NCBI GenBank assembly: GCA_947499595.1
Contig: CANMOY010000004.1
Coordinates: 1 to 64,000, forward strand
Origin: an uncultured Mesonia sp.
GTDB taxonomy: Bacteria > Bacteroidota > Bacteroidia > Flavobacteriales > Flavobacteriaceae
Direction of reading: 5' to 3'
DNA length: 64,000 nt
A program made the translations under genes and the position numbers. This document shows positions 55,285 through 62,660 of the stretch, one piece after another. The stretch's first letter is position 1. Every line of letters begins with the position of its first letter. The notes under the pieces are model-generated. The model worked only from the letters and a program-made list of their open reading frames with translations, did not search any database and had not been told where the DNA came from.

Positions 55285-56733
55285 TTAATAATAGGTAAAA
55301 CGTCTTACTTTGGCGATGTATTTTGCTAATCTGATTACCTGGTGACTATAACCGTATTCATTATCATACCAAATGTATAGAATGATGTTTTTTCCATCTT
55401 TATTTACGATTGTGGCGTTACTGTCGTAAATAGAGGGGGCCGATGATCCTATAATATCAGACGATACCAGCTCATTATCTATAGAATATTTTATTTGCTC
55501 TACCAAATTACCTTCTAAAGCATATTGCTTTAAAACATCATTAAGTTCTGTTAAGCTAGTGGCCTTGTTTATTTCTAAGTTTAAAATAGCTAATGAACCA
55601 TTAGGAACTGGCACACGAATAGCATTAGAAGTTAGTTTACCTTCTAAGGCAGGTAGAGCTTTTGACACTGCTTTTCCGGCTCCTGTTTCGGTTATAACCA
55701 TGTTCAAGGCAGCTGCTCGACCTCTTCGGTATTTTTTGTGCATGTTGTCTACCAAGTTTTGATCGTTGGTATAAGCATGAATAGTTTCTAAATGTCCGTG
55801 TTCTACACCAAAAGTGTCTTCAATTGCTTTAAGTACTGGGGTAATGGCGTTAGTAGTACAAGATGCGGCCGAGAAAATGTCAATTTCATCTGGATTGTGC
55901 TCCAACTCATTTACACCATGTACAATATTAGGAACTCCTTTGCCGGGAGCTGTTAATAGCACCTTGTCTGCACCTTTTGGTACCAAGTGTCTTTGTAAAG
56001 CTTCTTTATCTCTAAATGCTCCTGTGTTATCAATAACCAAAGCATTGTTGATTCCGTATTGGGTATAATCAATATCTTCTGGTTGGTTGGCACTTATAAT
56101 ATGAACGGTTGTTCCGTTTATAATCAAACTTTGGTTGGCTTCATCTACTTTTACTGTACCAGAAAAATCACCATGAACCGAATCGCTTTTTAAAAGTGAG
56201 GCTCTTTTCTCAAGAACGGTTTTATCAATTTTTCCTCTTACCACAATGGCTCTCAAGCGCAGTTGGCTACCTTTACCGGTTTTCATCATTAGTTCGCGAG
56301 CTAATAGCCTACCAATACGCCCAAATCCGTAAAGCACCACGTCTTTAGGTTCAAAGCCAGCAAATTCTTTTGCTTTAGCAAGTTTTTTTGATACAAATGA
56401 TGTAGCGCTGTTGGCTTCATTTTTGTCTAATTGAAACTCGTAAGTGAGTTTGCCTATGTCTAATTTTGAGGCGGGAAGGTCTAAGTCTTTTATCGCTTTA
56501 GCAATCTCTACACTGTCAAAAATTGAAATTGGTTTTTGAACAAATTCTCCAGCGTATTCGTGCAAATAAAGAATTTCGCTAACGTTTTGATCTAATAATT
56601 GATTTTTAAAAAGAACAAGTTCTATCGATTTATCGTACCATAAATCATTTAATACTTTTATGAACTCTACTGTAGCCTTGCGTCTATCGGCCTGGAAAGC
56701 AAGTTCTTTCTCGTAAGTTGTTTGCTGACTCAT
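55285..56733 (-). CDS. gap: Glyceraldehyde-3-phosphate dehydrogenase, long form
   Basis: A 482-residue GAPDH. The NAD-binding GFGRIGR lies at 136-142, and the catalytic Cys292 sits in SAASCTTNAITPV. A helical N-terminal extension of about 130 residues (KATVEFIKVLNDLWYDKSIE...) precedes the usual GAPDH fold. This long form is common in Flavobacteriia next to the normal 330-residue GAPDH, which is not in this window. It may favour gluconeogenesis or NADP, but that is unproven. Confidence 0.93.
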   Translation of the reverse strand: MSQQTTYEKELAFQADRRKATVEFIKVLNDLWYDKSIELVLFKNQLLDQNVSEILYLHEYAGEFVQKPISIFDSVEIAKAIKDLDLPASKLDIGKLTYEFQLDKNEANSATSFVSKKLAKAKEFAGFEPKDVVLYGFGRIGRLLARELMMKTGKGSQLRLRAIVVRGKIDKTVLEKRASLLKSDSVHGDFSGTVKVDEANQSLIINGTTVHIISANQPEDIDYTQYGINNALVIDNTGAFRDKEALQRHLVPKGADKVLLTAPGKGVPNIVHGVNELEHNPDEIDIFSAASCTTNAITPVLKAIEDTFGVEHGHLETIHAYTNDQNLVDNMHKKYRRGRAAALNMVITETGAGKAVSKALPALEGKLTSNAIRVPVPNGSLAILNLEINKATSLTELNDVLKQYALEGNLVEQIKYSIDNELVSSDIIGSSAPSIYDSNATIVNKDGKNIILYIWYDNEYGYSHQVIRLAKYIAKVRRFTYY

Positions 56734-56770
56734 TTTTGTTTTGTTGTGTTATGAAAATTAAAAGTCTGTG

Positions 56771-56778
56771 CAAAAATA
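56771..56778 (-). promoter_or_regulatory. -7 promoter box for gap
   Basis: The minus strand reads TATTTTTG, an exact TAnnTTTG match, 37 bases above the gap ATG. Confidence 0.4.
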
Positions 56779-56811
56779 TACATTTAAATGTAATGGCATG
56801 TATAATAAACA

Positions 56812-56843
56812 AAAATCCTCTTTTAAAGCTAAAAGAGGATTTT
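56812..56843 (-). terminator. Terminator after the HtrA-type protease gene
   Basis: A 14-bp perfect stem of AAAATCCTCTTTTA (56812-56825) and TAAAAGAGGATTTT (56830-56843) lies 22 bases after the protease stop. Confidence 0.85.
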
Positions 56844-56865
56844 ATGTTTTTAATATAAACACCGA

Positions 56866-58269
56866 TTAAAAATAATAGCTTTCTTCTCGGCCAAGACGGT
56901 CTTTAAAAGTTATTTTGGTTTTTTCGTTTTCGGCTTTGTTTTGAATTATTCTTTTAGCATCCTTCACGCTCGAAATCTTTTGATCGTCTATTCTGGTTAT
57001 GATAAATTGGTCATCGGGAATATTAATGCGGTCGTTGAGTGTGCCTAATATTTTAACACCGTATTTTGCTTTAAAATACTGGAGGTACTCACTAGAGGCG
57101 TTACCAATCTCAATACCTGCTTTGATGATGCGTAATCGTTCAAACTCGGTTAGCTTTACTTCGGTTGTTTTTTCATTACCATTTCTAATAAAAGTAATGC
57201 TTACCACATCATTGGGTCTTTTAGTTTGAACATACGAAGTGAGATCTTCTAGTTTACGGACTCTTAAACCATCAATATTGGTAATTAAGTCGTCTTTTTT
57301 TAAACCGGCTTCTTTTGCACCATCAGAAACACCAGCTACATAAACCCCTTGCGAAATTTTAAGCTCATTTTCTTCTACCATATTGGGGTTGATAGTGGCT
57401 GCTTGTATGCCTAGTACGGCGTGTTTTACATTTCCATATTCAATTAGGTCTTCTACAATTTTCCTTGCGTTATTACTTGGTACAGCAAACCCATACCCTA
57501 TATAACTGCCTGTTTGTGAAGTGATGGCCGTATTTATGCCAATGAGCTCGCCATTAATATTAACTAAAGCGCCACCGCTGTTACCTGGATTTATGGCAGC
57601 ATCAGTTTGAATAAAAGAAGGTAAACCGGCTGTTTCGGCACCCAAATTTCTCCCTTTTGCACTTATAATTCCGGCTGTTACTGTAGAAGTTAAATTAAAC
57701 GGATTACCAACAGCTAACACCCACTCGCCAATCTGGGTGTCATTACTATCGCCAAAAGTTAAATACTCTAAATCTTTGGCCTCAATTTTAAGTAAAGCGA
57801 TGTCAGAGTTTGGTTCTGCACCAATGAGCTTTGCTTTGTAATTGCGATTGTTGTTAAGCGTTACCTCAATTTCAGAGGCATCTTTAATAACATGATAGTT
57901 GGTCACAATATAGCCGTCTTCGGTTATAATCACACCAGAACCAGCTCCTTGCACTGCTCGACCTCCTCGCATACCCCGCAGGTATTCTTGTATGGTTCTT
58001 GGTGCTCTTCCAATACTTACATTCTTTACGTGTACCACTGCGTGAACGGTTTTCTTGGCCGCCTGGGTAAAATCAGCGTCGCTGCTATTAAAATGCTTTA
58101 CAAACTTAACTCCGGTATCTTGAGGCAGAGTATCTTCAATTTTTACTTTAGATTTTGAAACCGTTTGCTGGGCAACCTCGGTAACAGGTAAAAGATACTG
58201 TTGGTACAAGAATAAAGATATGCCGCTAGCCAAAACGGCAACTAAAAGTAATTGCAAGTTTCTTTTCAT
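56866..58269 (-). CDS. HtrA/DegP-type periplasmic serine protease
   Basis: A 467-residue trypsin-like protease with a signal anchor (to about 22). The catalytic triad is His126 (NYHVIKD), Asp156 (SDIALLKI) and Ser231 (INPGNSGGALV). One clear PDZ domain (about 275-370) and a second, weaker one (about 380-465) follow. It should trim or refold damaged envelope proteins. The gene is divergent from dapF; TAAGTTTG (plus 58314-58321) is a likely -7 box. Confidence 0.94.
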   Translation of the reverse strand: MKRNLQLLLVAVLASGISLFLYQQYLLPVTEVAQQTVSKSKVKIEDTLPQDTGVKFVKHFNSSDADFTQAAKKTVHAVVHVKNVSIGRAPRTIQEYLRGMRGGRAVQGAGSGVIITEDGYIVTNYHVIKDASEIEVTLNNNRNYKAKLIGAEPNSDIALLKIEAKDLEYLTFGDSNDTQIGEWVLAVGNPFNLTSTVTAGIISAKGRNLGAETAGLPSFIQTDAAINPGNSGGALVNINGELIGINTAITSQTGSYIGYGFAVPSNNARKIVEDLIEYGNVKHAVLGIQAATINPNMVEENELKISQGVYVAGVSDGAKEAGLKKDDLITNIDGLRVRKLEDLTSYVQTKRPNDVVSITFIRNGNEKTTEVKLTEFERLRIIKAGIEIGNASSEYLQYFKAKYGVKILGTLNDRINIPDDQFIITRIDDQKISSVKDAKRIIQNKAENEKTKITFKDRLGREESYYF

Positions 58270-58313
58270 AATTCTTTTTATTTTAAAAATACGCTATAAT
58301 TTTTCTGATGTTA

Positions 58314-58321
58314 CAAACTTA
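58314..58321 (-). promoter_or_regulatory. -7 promoter box for the HtrA gene
   Basis: The minus strand reads TAAGTTTG, an exact TAnnTTTG match, 44 bases above the ATG. Confidence 0.4.
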
Positions 58322-58359
58322 ACGCTACCTTAACGGCTCCTAGAAATCATGAAAGGTTG

Positions 58360-58367
58360 TATATTTG
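58360..58367 (+). promoter_or_regulatory. -7 promoter box for dapF
   Basis: TATATTTG matches TAnnTTTG and ends 18 bases before the chosen dapF start at 58386. A start at 58365 would fall inside this box, which is why I use 58386. Confidence 0.5.
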
Positions 58368-58385
58368 CGGCAATTAAGTCCACTT

Positions 58386-59168
58386 ATGCAACTCGAATTT
58401 TACAAATATCAAGGAACCGGTAACGATTTTATCCTTATAGATAATCGCAAAGAATTTTTCAAAAATGATACCAAACTCATAGCTAGGCTGTGTGACCGAA
58501 AATTTGGCATAGGAGCAGACGGACTTATTCTTTTAGAGAATCATCCGCATAAAGAAATTGATTTTAAGATGGTTTATTTTAATGCCGATGGTAAAGAAAG
58601 TACTATGTGTGGTAACGGTGGGCGTTGCTTGGTTCATTTTGCTCATTTTTTGGGTATTTTTAAAGAAGAAACTCACTTTATGGCTGTAGATGGACTACAC
58701 GCTGCGGCTGTAGAAAACAATGAGGTAAGTTTGCAAATGCAAGACGTATCGTTTGTAAAAAAAGTAAGCGATAACGCCTATTTTACTGATACGGGTTCAC
58801 CTCATCACGTGGCTTTTGTTGATGATTTAGTCAATTTCCCCGTTTATGCAAACGGAAAAGAAATTCGCAACAGTTCTTTGTATGGTAAAGAAGGTAGCAA
58901 TATCAATTTTGTAGAAGTACAACCAAAAGGTCTCTTTGTTAGAACATACGAGCGAGGCGTAGAAGACGAAACTTTATCTTGTGGTACAGGTGTAACGGCT
59001 GCCGCTTTAGTCGCATATCATAGCAAGCAAATAATCAAAAGCCCAGTAGCAATAAAAACCTTAGGTGGTTCTTTGCAGATCTCCTTTATTCCTAAAGAAC
59101 GAGGCTTTACTAATGTCTTTTTAAAAGGGCCAGCTCAACAAGTTTTTAAAGGCAGTATCACATGTTAA
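58386..59168 (+). CDS. dapF: Diaminopimelate epimerase
   Basis: A 260-residue PLP-independent epimerase that turns LL- into meso-diaminopimelate for peptidoglycan and lysine. The two active cysteines are Cys75 (TMCGNGGRC) and Cys199 (LSCGTGVTAAA). The start at MQLEFYKYQGTGNDF is the usual N-terminus. The gene overlaps the GNAT gene by seven bases, and mltG follows, so the three form an operon with a peptidoglycan theme. Confidence 0.96.
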   Translation: MQLEFYKYQGTGNDFILIDNRKEFFKNDTKLIARLCDRKFGIGADGLILLENHPHKEIDFKMVYFNADGKESTMCGNGGRCLVHFAHFLGIFKEETHFMAVDGLHAAAVENNEVSLQMQDVSFVKKVSDNAYFTDTGSPHHVAFVDDLVNFPVYANGKEIRNSSLYGKEGSNINFVEVQPKGLFVRTYERGVEDETLSCGTGVTAAALVAYHSKQIIKSPVAIKTLGGSLQISFIPKERGFTNVFLKGPAQQVFKGSITC

Positions 59169-59692
59169 GCAATCCAGAAGATACTATATACCTGCGTGCA
59201 TTAGAACCTGAAGATTTAGATTTTATAGAACAGGTAGAAAATGATAGTCAATATTGGCATCTCAGCGGCACGCAAAAGCCTTTTTCACGCCATATATTAA
59301 GGCAATATTTAGCCGAATCACATCGTGATATTTATGAAGTTAAGCAATTACGCTTGGTTATTTCGCTTAAAGCGGATAAGAACATAGGTCTATTAGATTT
59401 TTATGATTTTGATCCTCAAAACCGAAGGGTTGCGCTAGGAGTTATTATTTTTGATCCCAAATACAGGCAATCAGGTTATGCCTATACGGCGGTAAAGCAA
59501 GCTTGTGAATTTGCCCAAGAACATTTAAAAGTGCATCAAATTTACGCGGGTATATTAGCCGATAACCACCCCAGTATTCAATTGTTTGAAAAACTCAATT
59601 TTAAACGTACCGGCGTGCAAAAAGATTGGGTGCTGTGTCAAGGAACTTTTAAAGACCAATATTTATATCAACTTATTAATCATGTATATTAA
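59162..59692 (+). CDS. GNAT family N-acetyltransferase
   Basis: A 176-residue acetyltransferase of the RimJ/SpeG type. It has LRALEPEDLDFIEQVEND at the start, DPKYRQSGYAYTAVKQAC as acetyl-CoA loop and LADNHPSIQLFEKLNFKRT at the end. The substrate is not known. It overlaps dapF by 7 bases and mltG by 11. Confidence 0.88.
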   Translation: MLSNPEDTIYLRALEPEDLDFIEQVENDSQYWHLSGTQKPFSRHILRQYLAESHRDIYEVKQLRLVISLKADKNIGLLDFYDFDPQNRRVALGVIIFDPKYRQSGYAYTAVKQACEFAQEHLKVHQIYAGILADNHPSIQLFEKLNFKRTGVQKDWVLCQGTFKDQYLYQLINHVY

Positions 59693-60728
59693 AAAAATTC
59701 TTGTTATTATCGCGGTATTAGGCATTGTGGTGCTTAGCTTCTTTAGTTACCATATTTATCAAAGTATTTTTGCACCCAATACTGCCTTTGAAAGCGAAAC
59801 TCAGGCAATCTATATTCCCAGTAAACCTAATTATGAGAAAGATGTTTTAAAGCAATTAAAACCTTTGCTACAAGATGCCCAAAGTTTTCATATGGTGGCC
59901 AAGCAAAAAGGCTATATGCAAAACCTAAAACCAGGGAAATATATTTTACGCCGAGGTATGAGCAATAATGACATAGTAAATACATTGCGCAGTGCCAATA
60001 CACCCGTAGCTGTTGTATTTAATAATCAGGAGCGCTTAGAAAATCTGGCGGGACGTGTAGCACAACAAATAGAAGCCGATAGTTTGTCTTTGCTAAATAG
60101 TTTTAAAGACGCTACTTTTTTAGCAGAAAACGGATTTAAACCTGCTACTGCTTTAGCGATGTATATTCCTAACCAGTATGAATTATATTGGAACACCTCT
60201 GCAGACGAATTTAGAGCACGGATGCTTAAAGAATACCAACGATTTTGGAACGAGAAACGAACCCAACAAGCAAAAAAAATAGGACTCAAAAAACAAGAGG
60301 TAATTACCGTAGCGAGTATTGTTCAAAAAGAAACCGCAAAAGTTAGTGAACGTAAACGCGTAGCCGGGGTATATATGAATAGATATAATAACGGCTGGAA
60401 ATTAGATGCAGATCCTACAGTTATTTATGCCATCAAGTTACAAAACAAATCTTTTGATACCATAATCAAAAGGGTCCTATATAAAGACTTAGAAATAGAT
60501 AGTCCATACAATACATACAAATACAAAACCCTGCCTCCCGGACCCATTGCAATGCCCGATATCTCTAGTATAGATGCCGTGCTAAACTATGAAAAGCATA
60601 AATATTTTTATTTTGTAGCAAATCCAGAAAAACCAGGTTTCCATATGTTTGCCAAAACCTTAGCGCAGCACAATGCTAACAAACGCAAGTATGTGGCCTG
60701 GATAAACAAAATGGGTATAAAGCGTTAG
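59682..60728 (+). CDS. mltG: Endolytic murein transglycosylase MltG
   Basis: A 348-residue protein with an N-terminal membrane anchor (about 4-26), a LysM-like region, and the YceG/MltG domain. The catalytic Glu is Glu217 in ASIVQKETAK, almost the same number as in E. coli. LDADPTVIYA and LPPGPIAMPDISSIDAVLN are conserved. It cuts nascent glycan strands and so sets their length. The start at 59682 gives the membrane anchor; a longer frame (59586) overlaps GNAT without conservation. Confidence 0.93.
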   Translation: MYIKKILVIIAVLGIVVLSFFSYHIYQSIFAPNTAFESETQAIYIPSKPNYEKDVLKQLKPLLQDAQSFHMVAKQKGYMQNLKPGKYILRRGMSNNDIVNTLRSANTPVAVVFNNQERLENLAGRVAQQIEADSLSLLNSFKDATFLAENGFKPATALAMYIPNQYELYWNTSADEFRARMLKEYQRFWNEKRTQQAKKIGLKKQEVITVASIVQKETAKVSERKRVAGVYMNRYNNGWKLDADPTVIYAIKLQNKSFDTIIKRVLYKDLEIDSPYNTYKYKTLPPGPIAMPDISSIDAVLNYEKHKYFYFVANPEKPGFHMFAKTLAQHNANKRKYVAWINKMGIKR

Positions 60729-60767
60729 ATTTTTTTTCTATAAAATTCTTTATCTTACGTTGGTTTA

Positions 60768-60792
60768 TATCGCTTAAAGCGGATTTTTTAGA
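60768..60792 (+). terminator. Weak terminator after mltG
   Basis: ATCGCTT and AAGCGGAT pair with one bulge, then six T. The stem is short, so it is only a candidate. The 15-mer TCGCTTAAAGCGGAT is also found inside the GNAT gene near 59367. Confidence 0.4.
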
Positions 60793-60907
60793 ATTTTGAT
60801 TTAATTTTCTATGTAGTTTTTTGTAAAAAATTATCTATCTTTAAAAAGTAGAATTTCAATTCGGCACCTCTAATTTTTATTAGGGAGTATTCAATTATAA
60901 AAGAAAA

Positions 60908-61348
60908 ATGACCTTATTACAGTTTAAAGAATTTTTGGTTGACTTTAGAGCAAATCCGCTATCTAAGAGAAACCAGCAATATACCGAGCAGTTTATTCGC
61001 CTGATAAATGAATTACAAGCAAGGCAACTCGATGATTTTGCAAGAGAACGCCTAGAAAATGAGCTTCAATTGTTGTATCAGAATTTTCAAATCAATGGAC
61101 ATAAAACGCATGTCAAAAAGGAATACCATAAATTACTTAAATTTCTTAAGCGAGAACTTAAGCTAACACCTAATTATTACTACACGCAAATCGGTGTTCT
61201 AGTAGGAGGTTTGGCGGCTTTTATTTTTGGTTTCCTTTTTCTTTTTATTGGGATGATCGTAGGCGGACTTATAGGGTTTTACCTAGACAACTGCGTGCAG
61301 AAAAGGGGTGAAAGTCTCAGAATTGACTGGGATGGTCACTTTTGCTAA
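60908..61348 (+). CDS. Unknown protein, helical with C-terminal membrane hairpin
   Basis: A 146-residue protein. The first 95 residues are charged and helical (FLVDFRANPLSKRNQQYTEQ, LARERLENEL-like), and then a glycine-rich hydrophobic hairpin (about 98-130, YTQIGVLVGGLAAFIFGFLF, IGMIVGGLIGFYLDN) precedes a short tail. The pattern of G-x-x-x-G steps suggests helix packing in the membrane. I recognise no family. It lies alone between mltG and the next unknown gene. Confidence 0.6.
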   Translation: MTLLQFKEFLVDFRANPLSKRNQQYTEQFIRLINELQARQLDDFARERLENELQLLYQNFQINGHKTHVKKEYHKLLKFLKRELKLTPNYYYTQIGVLVGGLAAFIFGFLFLFIGMIVGGLIGFYLDNCVQKRGESLRIDWDGHFC

Positions 61349-61392
61349 ATTTGAAATAAAGATTAAATCAGTATTTTAAAAACTAAATCCAT

Positions 61393-62202
61393 TTGAGTTT
61401 GACCTATTTTATACGAAGTTTTTTCATATTCTTGGCTTTCGGAATGTACGCACAGAGCGAATCTTTGCCTAGCCAACAAAAATTAGATTCTATTGTACAA
61501 GAAGCCGATAAGCTTTATGCCTATGAATGGGCTGCTTGGCAGGCAACCGATTTGTTAATGCAGCAAAATCATTTAAAAGCGCAATATGGAGGATATCTGG
61601 TATATGAAAAAAACGATAGTATCTACGTTAGTTTTTTAGAGAAAAATCAGGAAAAAGTTATGGCGCAATACGGTTTTAGTTCGGCTGCAGGGCAGGGAAA
61701 ACCTAGTTTTAACGAAGAACTACGAACACTTTCAAAAACCGAGTTGAATCTGTGGAATATCAAAAATAAAATTCTTAATCAAATTTTTACTCAGCATAAA
61801 GATATTACAATTCCCGAGGGTTGCAGCCCTAATTTAGTATTACTGGAAGGCGAAGCTCAATATCGTTTGTATTTGATTTTGGGAACGAGCCAAGAAAATA
61901 GGATTCCATTAGGCAATGATTATCTTTTTGTTGCCGATCAAGAGGGGAAGATTAGTCATTGGCGAAAGTTTCATAATACTTTTATTCCTATAGATATTCC
62001 CAAAACTGATGAACAAAAAATCAGTTCAGCAATGCACTCTCATGTAAAAACTACGCCGTATATCACGGCTACCGACATTTGTACATTTAGATTATATGCG
62101 CCCCTATATGGTTTAGATCATTTCAAGGTTTATTCCTCGGCCTTAAAAACTGTTTTCGAATATAGATTAAGCGATAATCGCATCCTCATAACCGATTTGT
62201 AG
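61393..62202 (+). CDS. Secreted protein of unknown function, TTG start
   Basis: A 269-residue protein with a signal peptide (SLTYFIRSFFIFLAFGMYA, cleavage after AQS likely) and a soluble body. In the body I see EADKLYAYEWAAWQATDLLM, YEKNDSIYVSFLEKN, and ATDICTFRLYAPLYGLDHF near the end. No family is recognised. A stop lies in frame at 61384-61386, and no ATG or GTG starts before the signal peptide, so TTG at 61393 (or 61399) is the only sensible start. Whether it forms a pair with the gene at 60908 is unknown. Confidence 0.65.
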   Translation: MSLTYFIRSFFIFLAFGMYAQSESLPSQQKLDSIVQEADKLYAYEWAAWQATDLLMQQNHLKAQYGGYLVYEKNDSIYVSFLEKNQEKVMAQYGFSSAAGQGKPSFNEELRTLSKTELNLWNIKNKILNQIFTQHKDITIPEGCSPNLVLLEGEAQYRLYLILGTSQENRIPLGNDYLFVADQEGKISHWRKFHNTFIPIDIPKTDEQKISSAMHSHVKTTPYITATDICTFRLYAPLYGLDHFKVYSSALKTVFEYRLSDNRILITDL

Positions 62203-62660
62203 GATTATTTATTTTTATAAATTCTTTTTAAAAAATTTTAAAATTTTTCATTTTAGATAAACTGCTGGGTTTGTAATCATAAACTGCTGTGTTTGCAATC
62301 ACAAACTGCTGTGTTTGCAATCACAAACTGCTGTGTTTGTAATCGCAAACTGCTGTGCTTGTGTTCGTAAGCTGCTGAGCTTGTAATCATAAACTGCGGT
62401 GTTTGCAATCACAAACTGCTGGGTTTATTTTCCCAAGCTAGTAAATAATGCTTAAACTAGCAGAAATAGTGATTTGCGCAGGAATAGCTTGGTACGATTA
62501 GTAAGCATATTAAAAGACTAAAATATTTGTTTGACTTCCTTCTCATTGTGCTGATTTTAAAATAAAATCATAACAATTGTTTATGTTTGGCATTAAAAAC
62601 ATAAATAAAAACTTATGTAATTTTTGCTCATCTTTGTAATGTAATTATAAAACAAACCCA
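62203..62660. other. Intergenic region with repeats upstream of icd
   Basis: This 458-base region holds the eight-unit tandem array (62259-62434), a pair of nested inverted repeats (62433-62492), the 17-codon frame 62448-62501, and two further inverted repeats: GATTTTA/TAAAATC (62553-62559 and 62563-62569) and TTTATGTTT/AAACATAAA (62580-62588 and 62597-62605). CATCTTTG, one base off the -7 consensus, lies at about 62628-62635. I see no RNA gene of a known type. Confidence 0.5.
62259..62434. repeat. Eight tandem 22-bp repeats
   Basis: Eight head-to-tail copies of AAACTGCTGTGTTTGCAATC plus AC or AT start at 62259, 62281, 62303, 62325, 62347, 62369, 62391 and 62413. Units 2 and 3 are identical; unit 8 degenerates after its first half. 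Each unit contains AAAC...GTTT, and each junction GTTTG-N6-CAAAC, so hairpins can form in two registers. In unit 6 both arms change together to AAGC and GCTT. The unit length of 22 is not a multiple of three, and the repeat lacks unique spacers, so it is neither a peptide repeat nor a CRISPR array. Confidence 0.85.

Noticed and set aside
62259..62434. CRISPR array
   Set aside because: The units abut with no unique spacers, and no cas gene is near. It is a simple tandem repeat.
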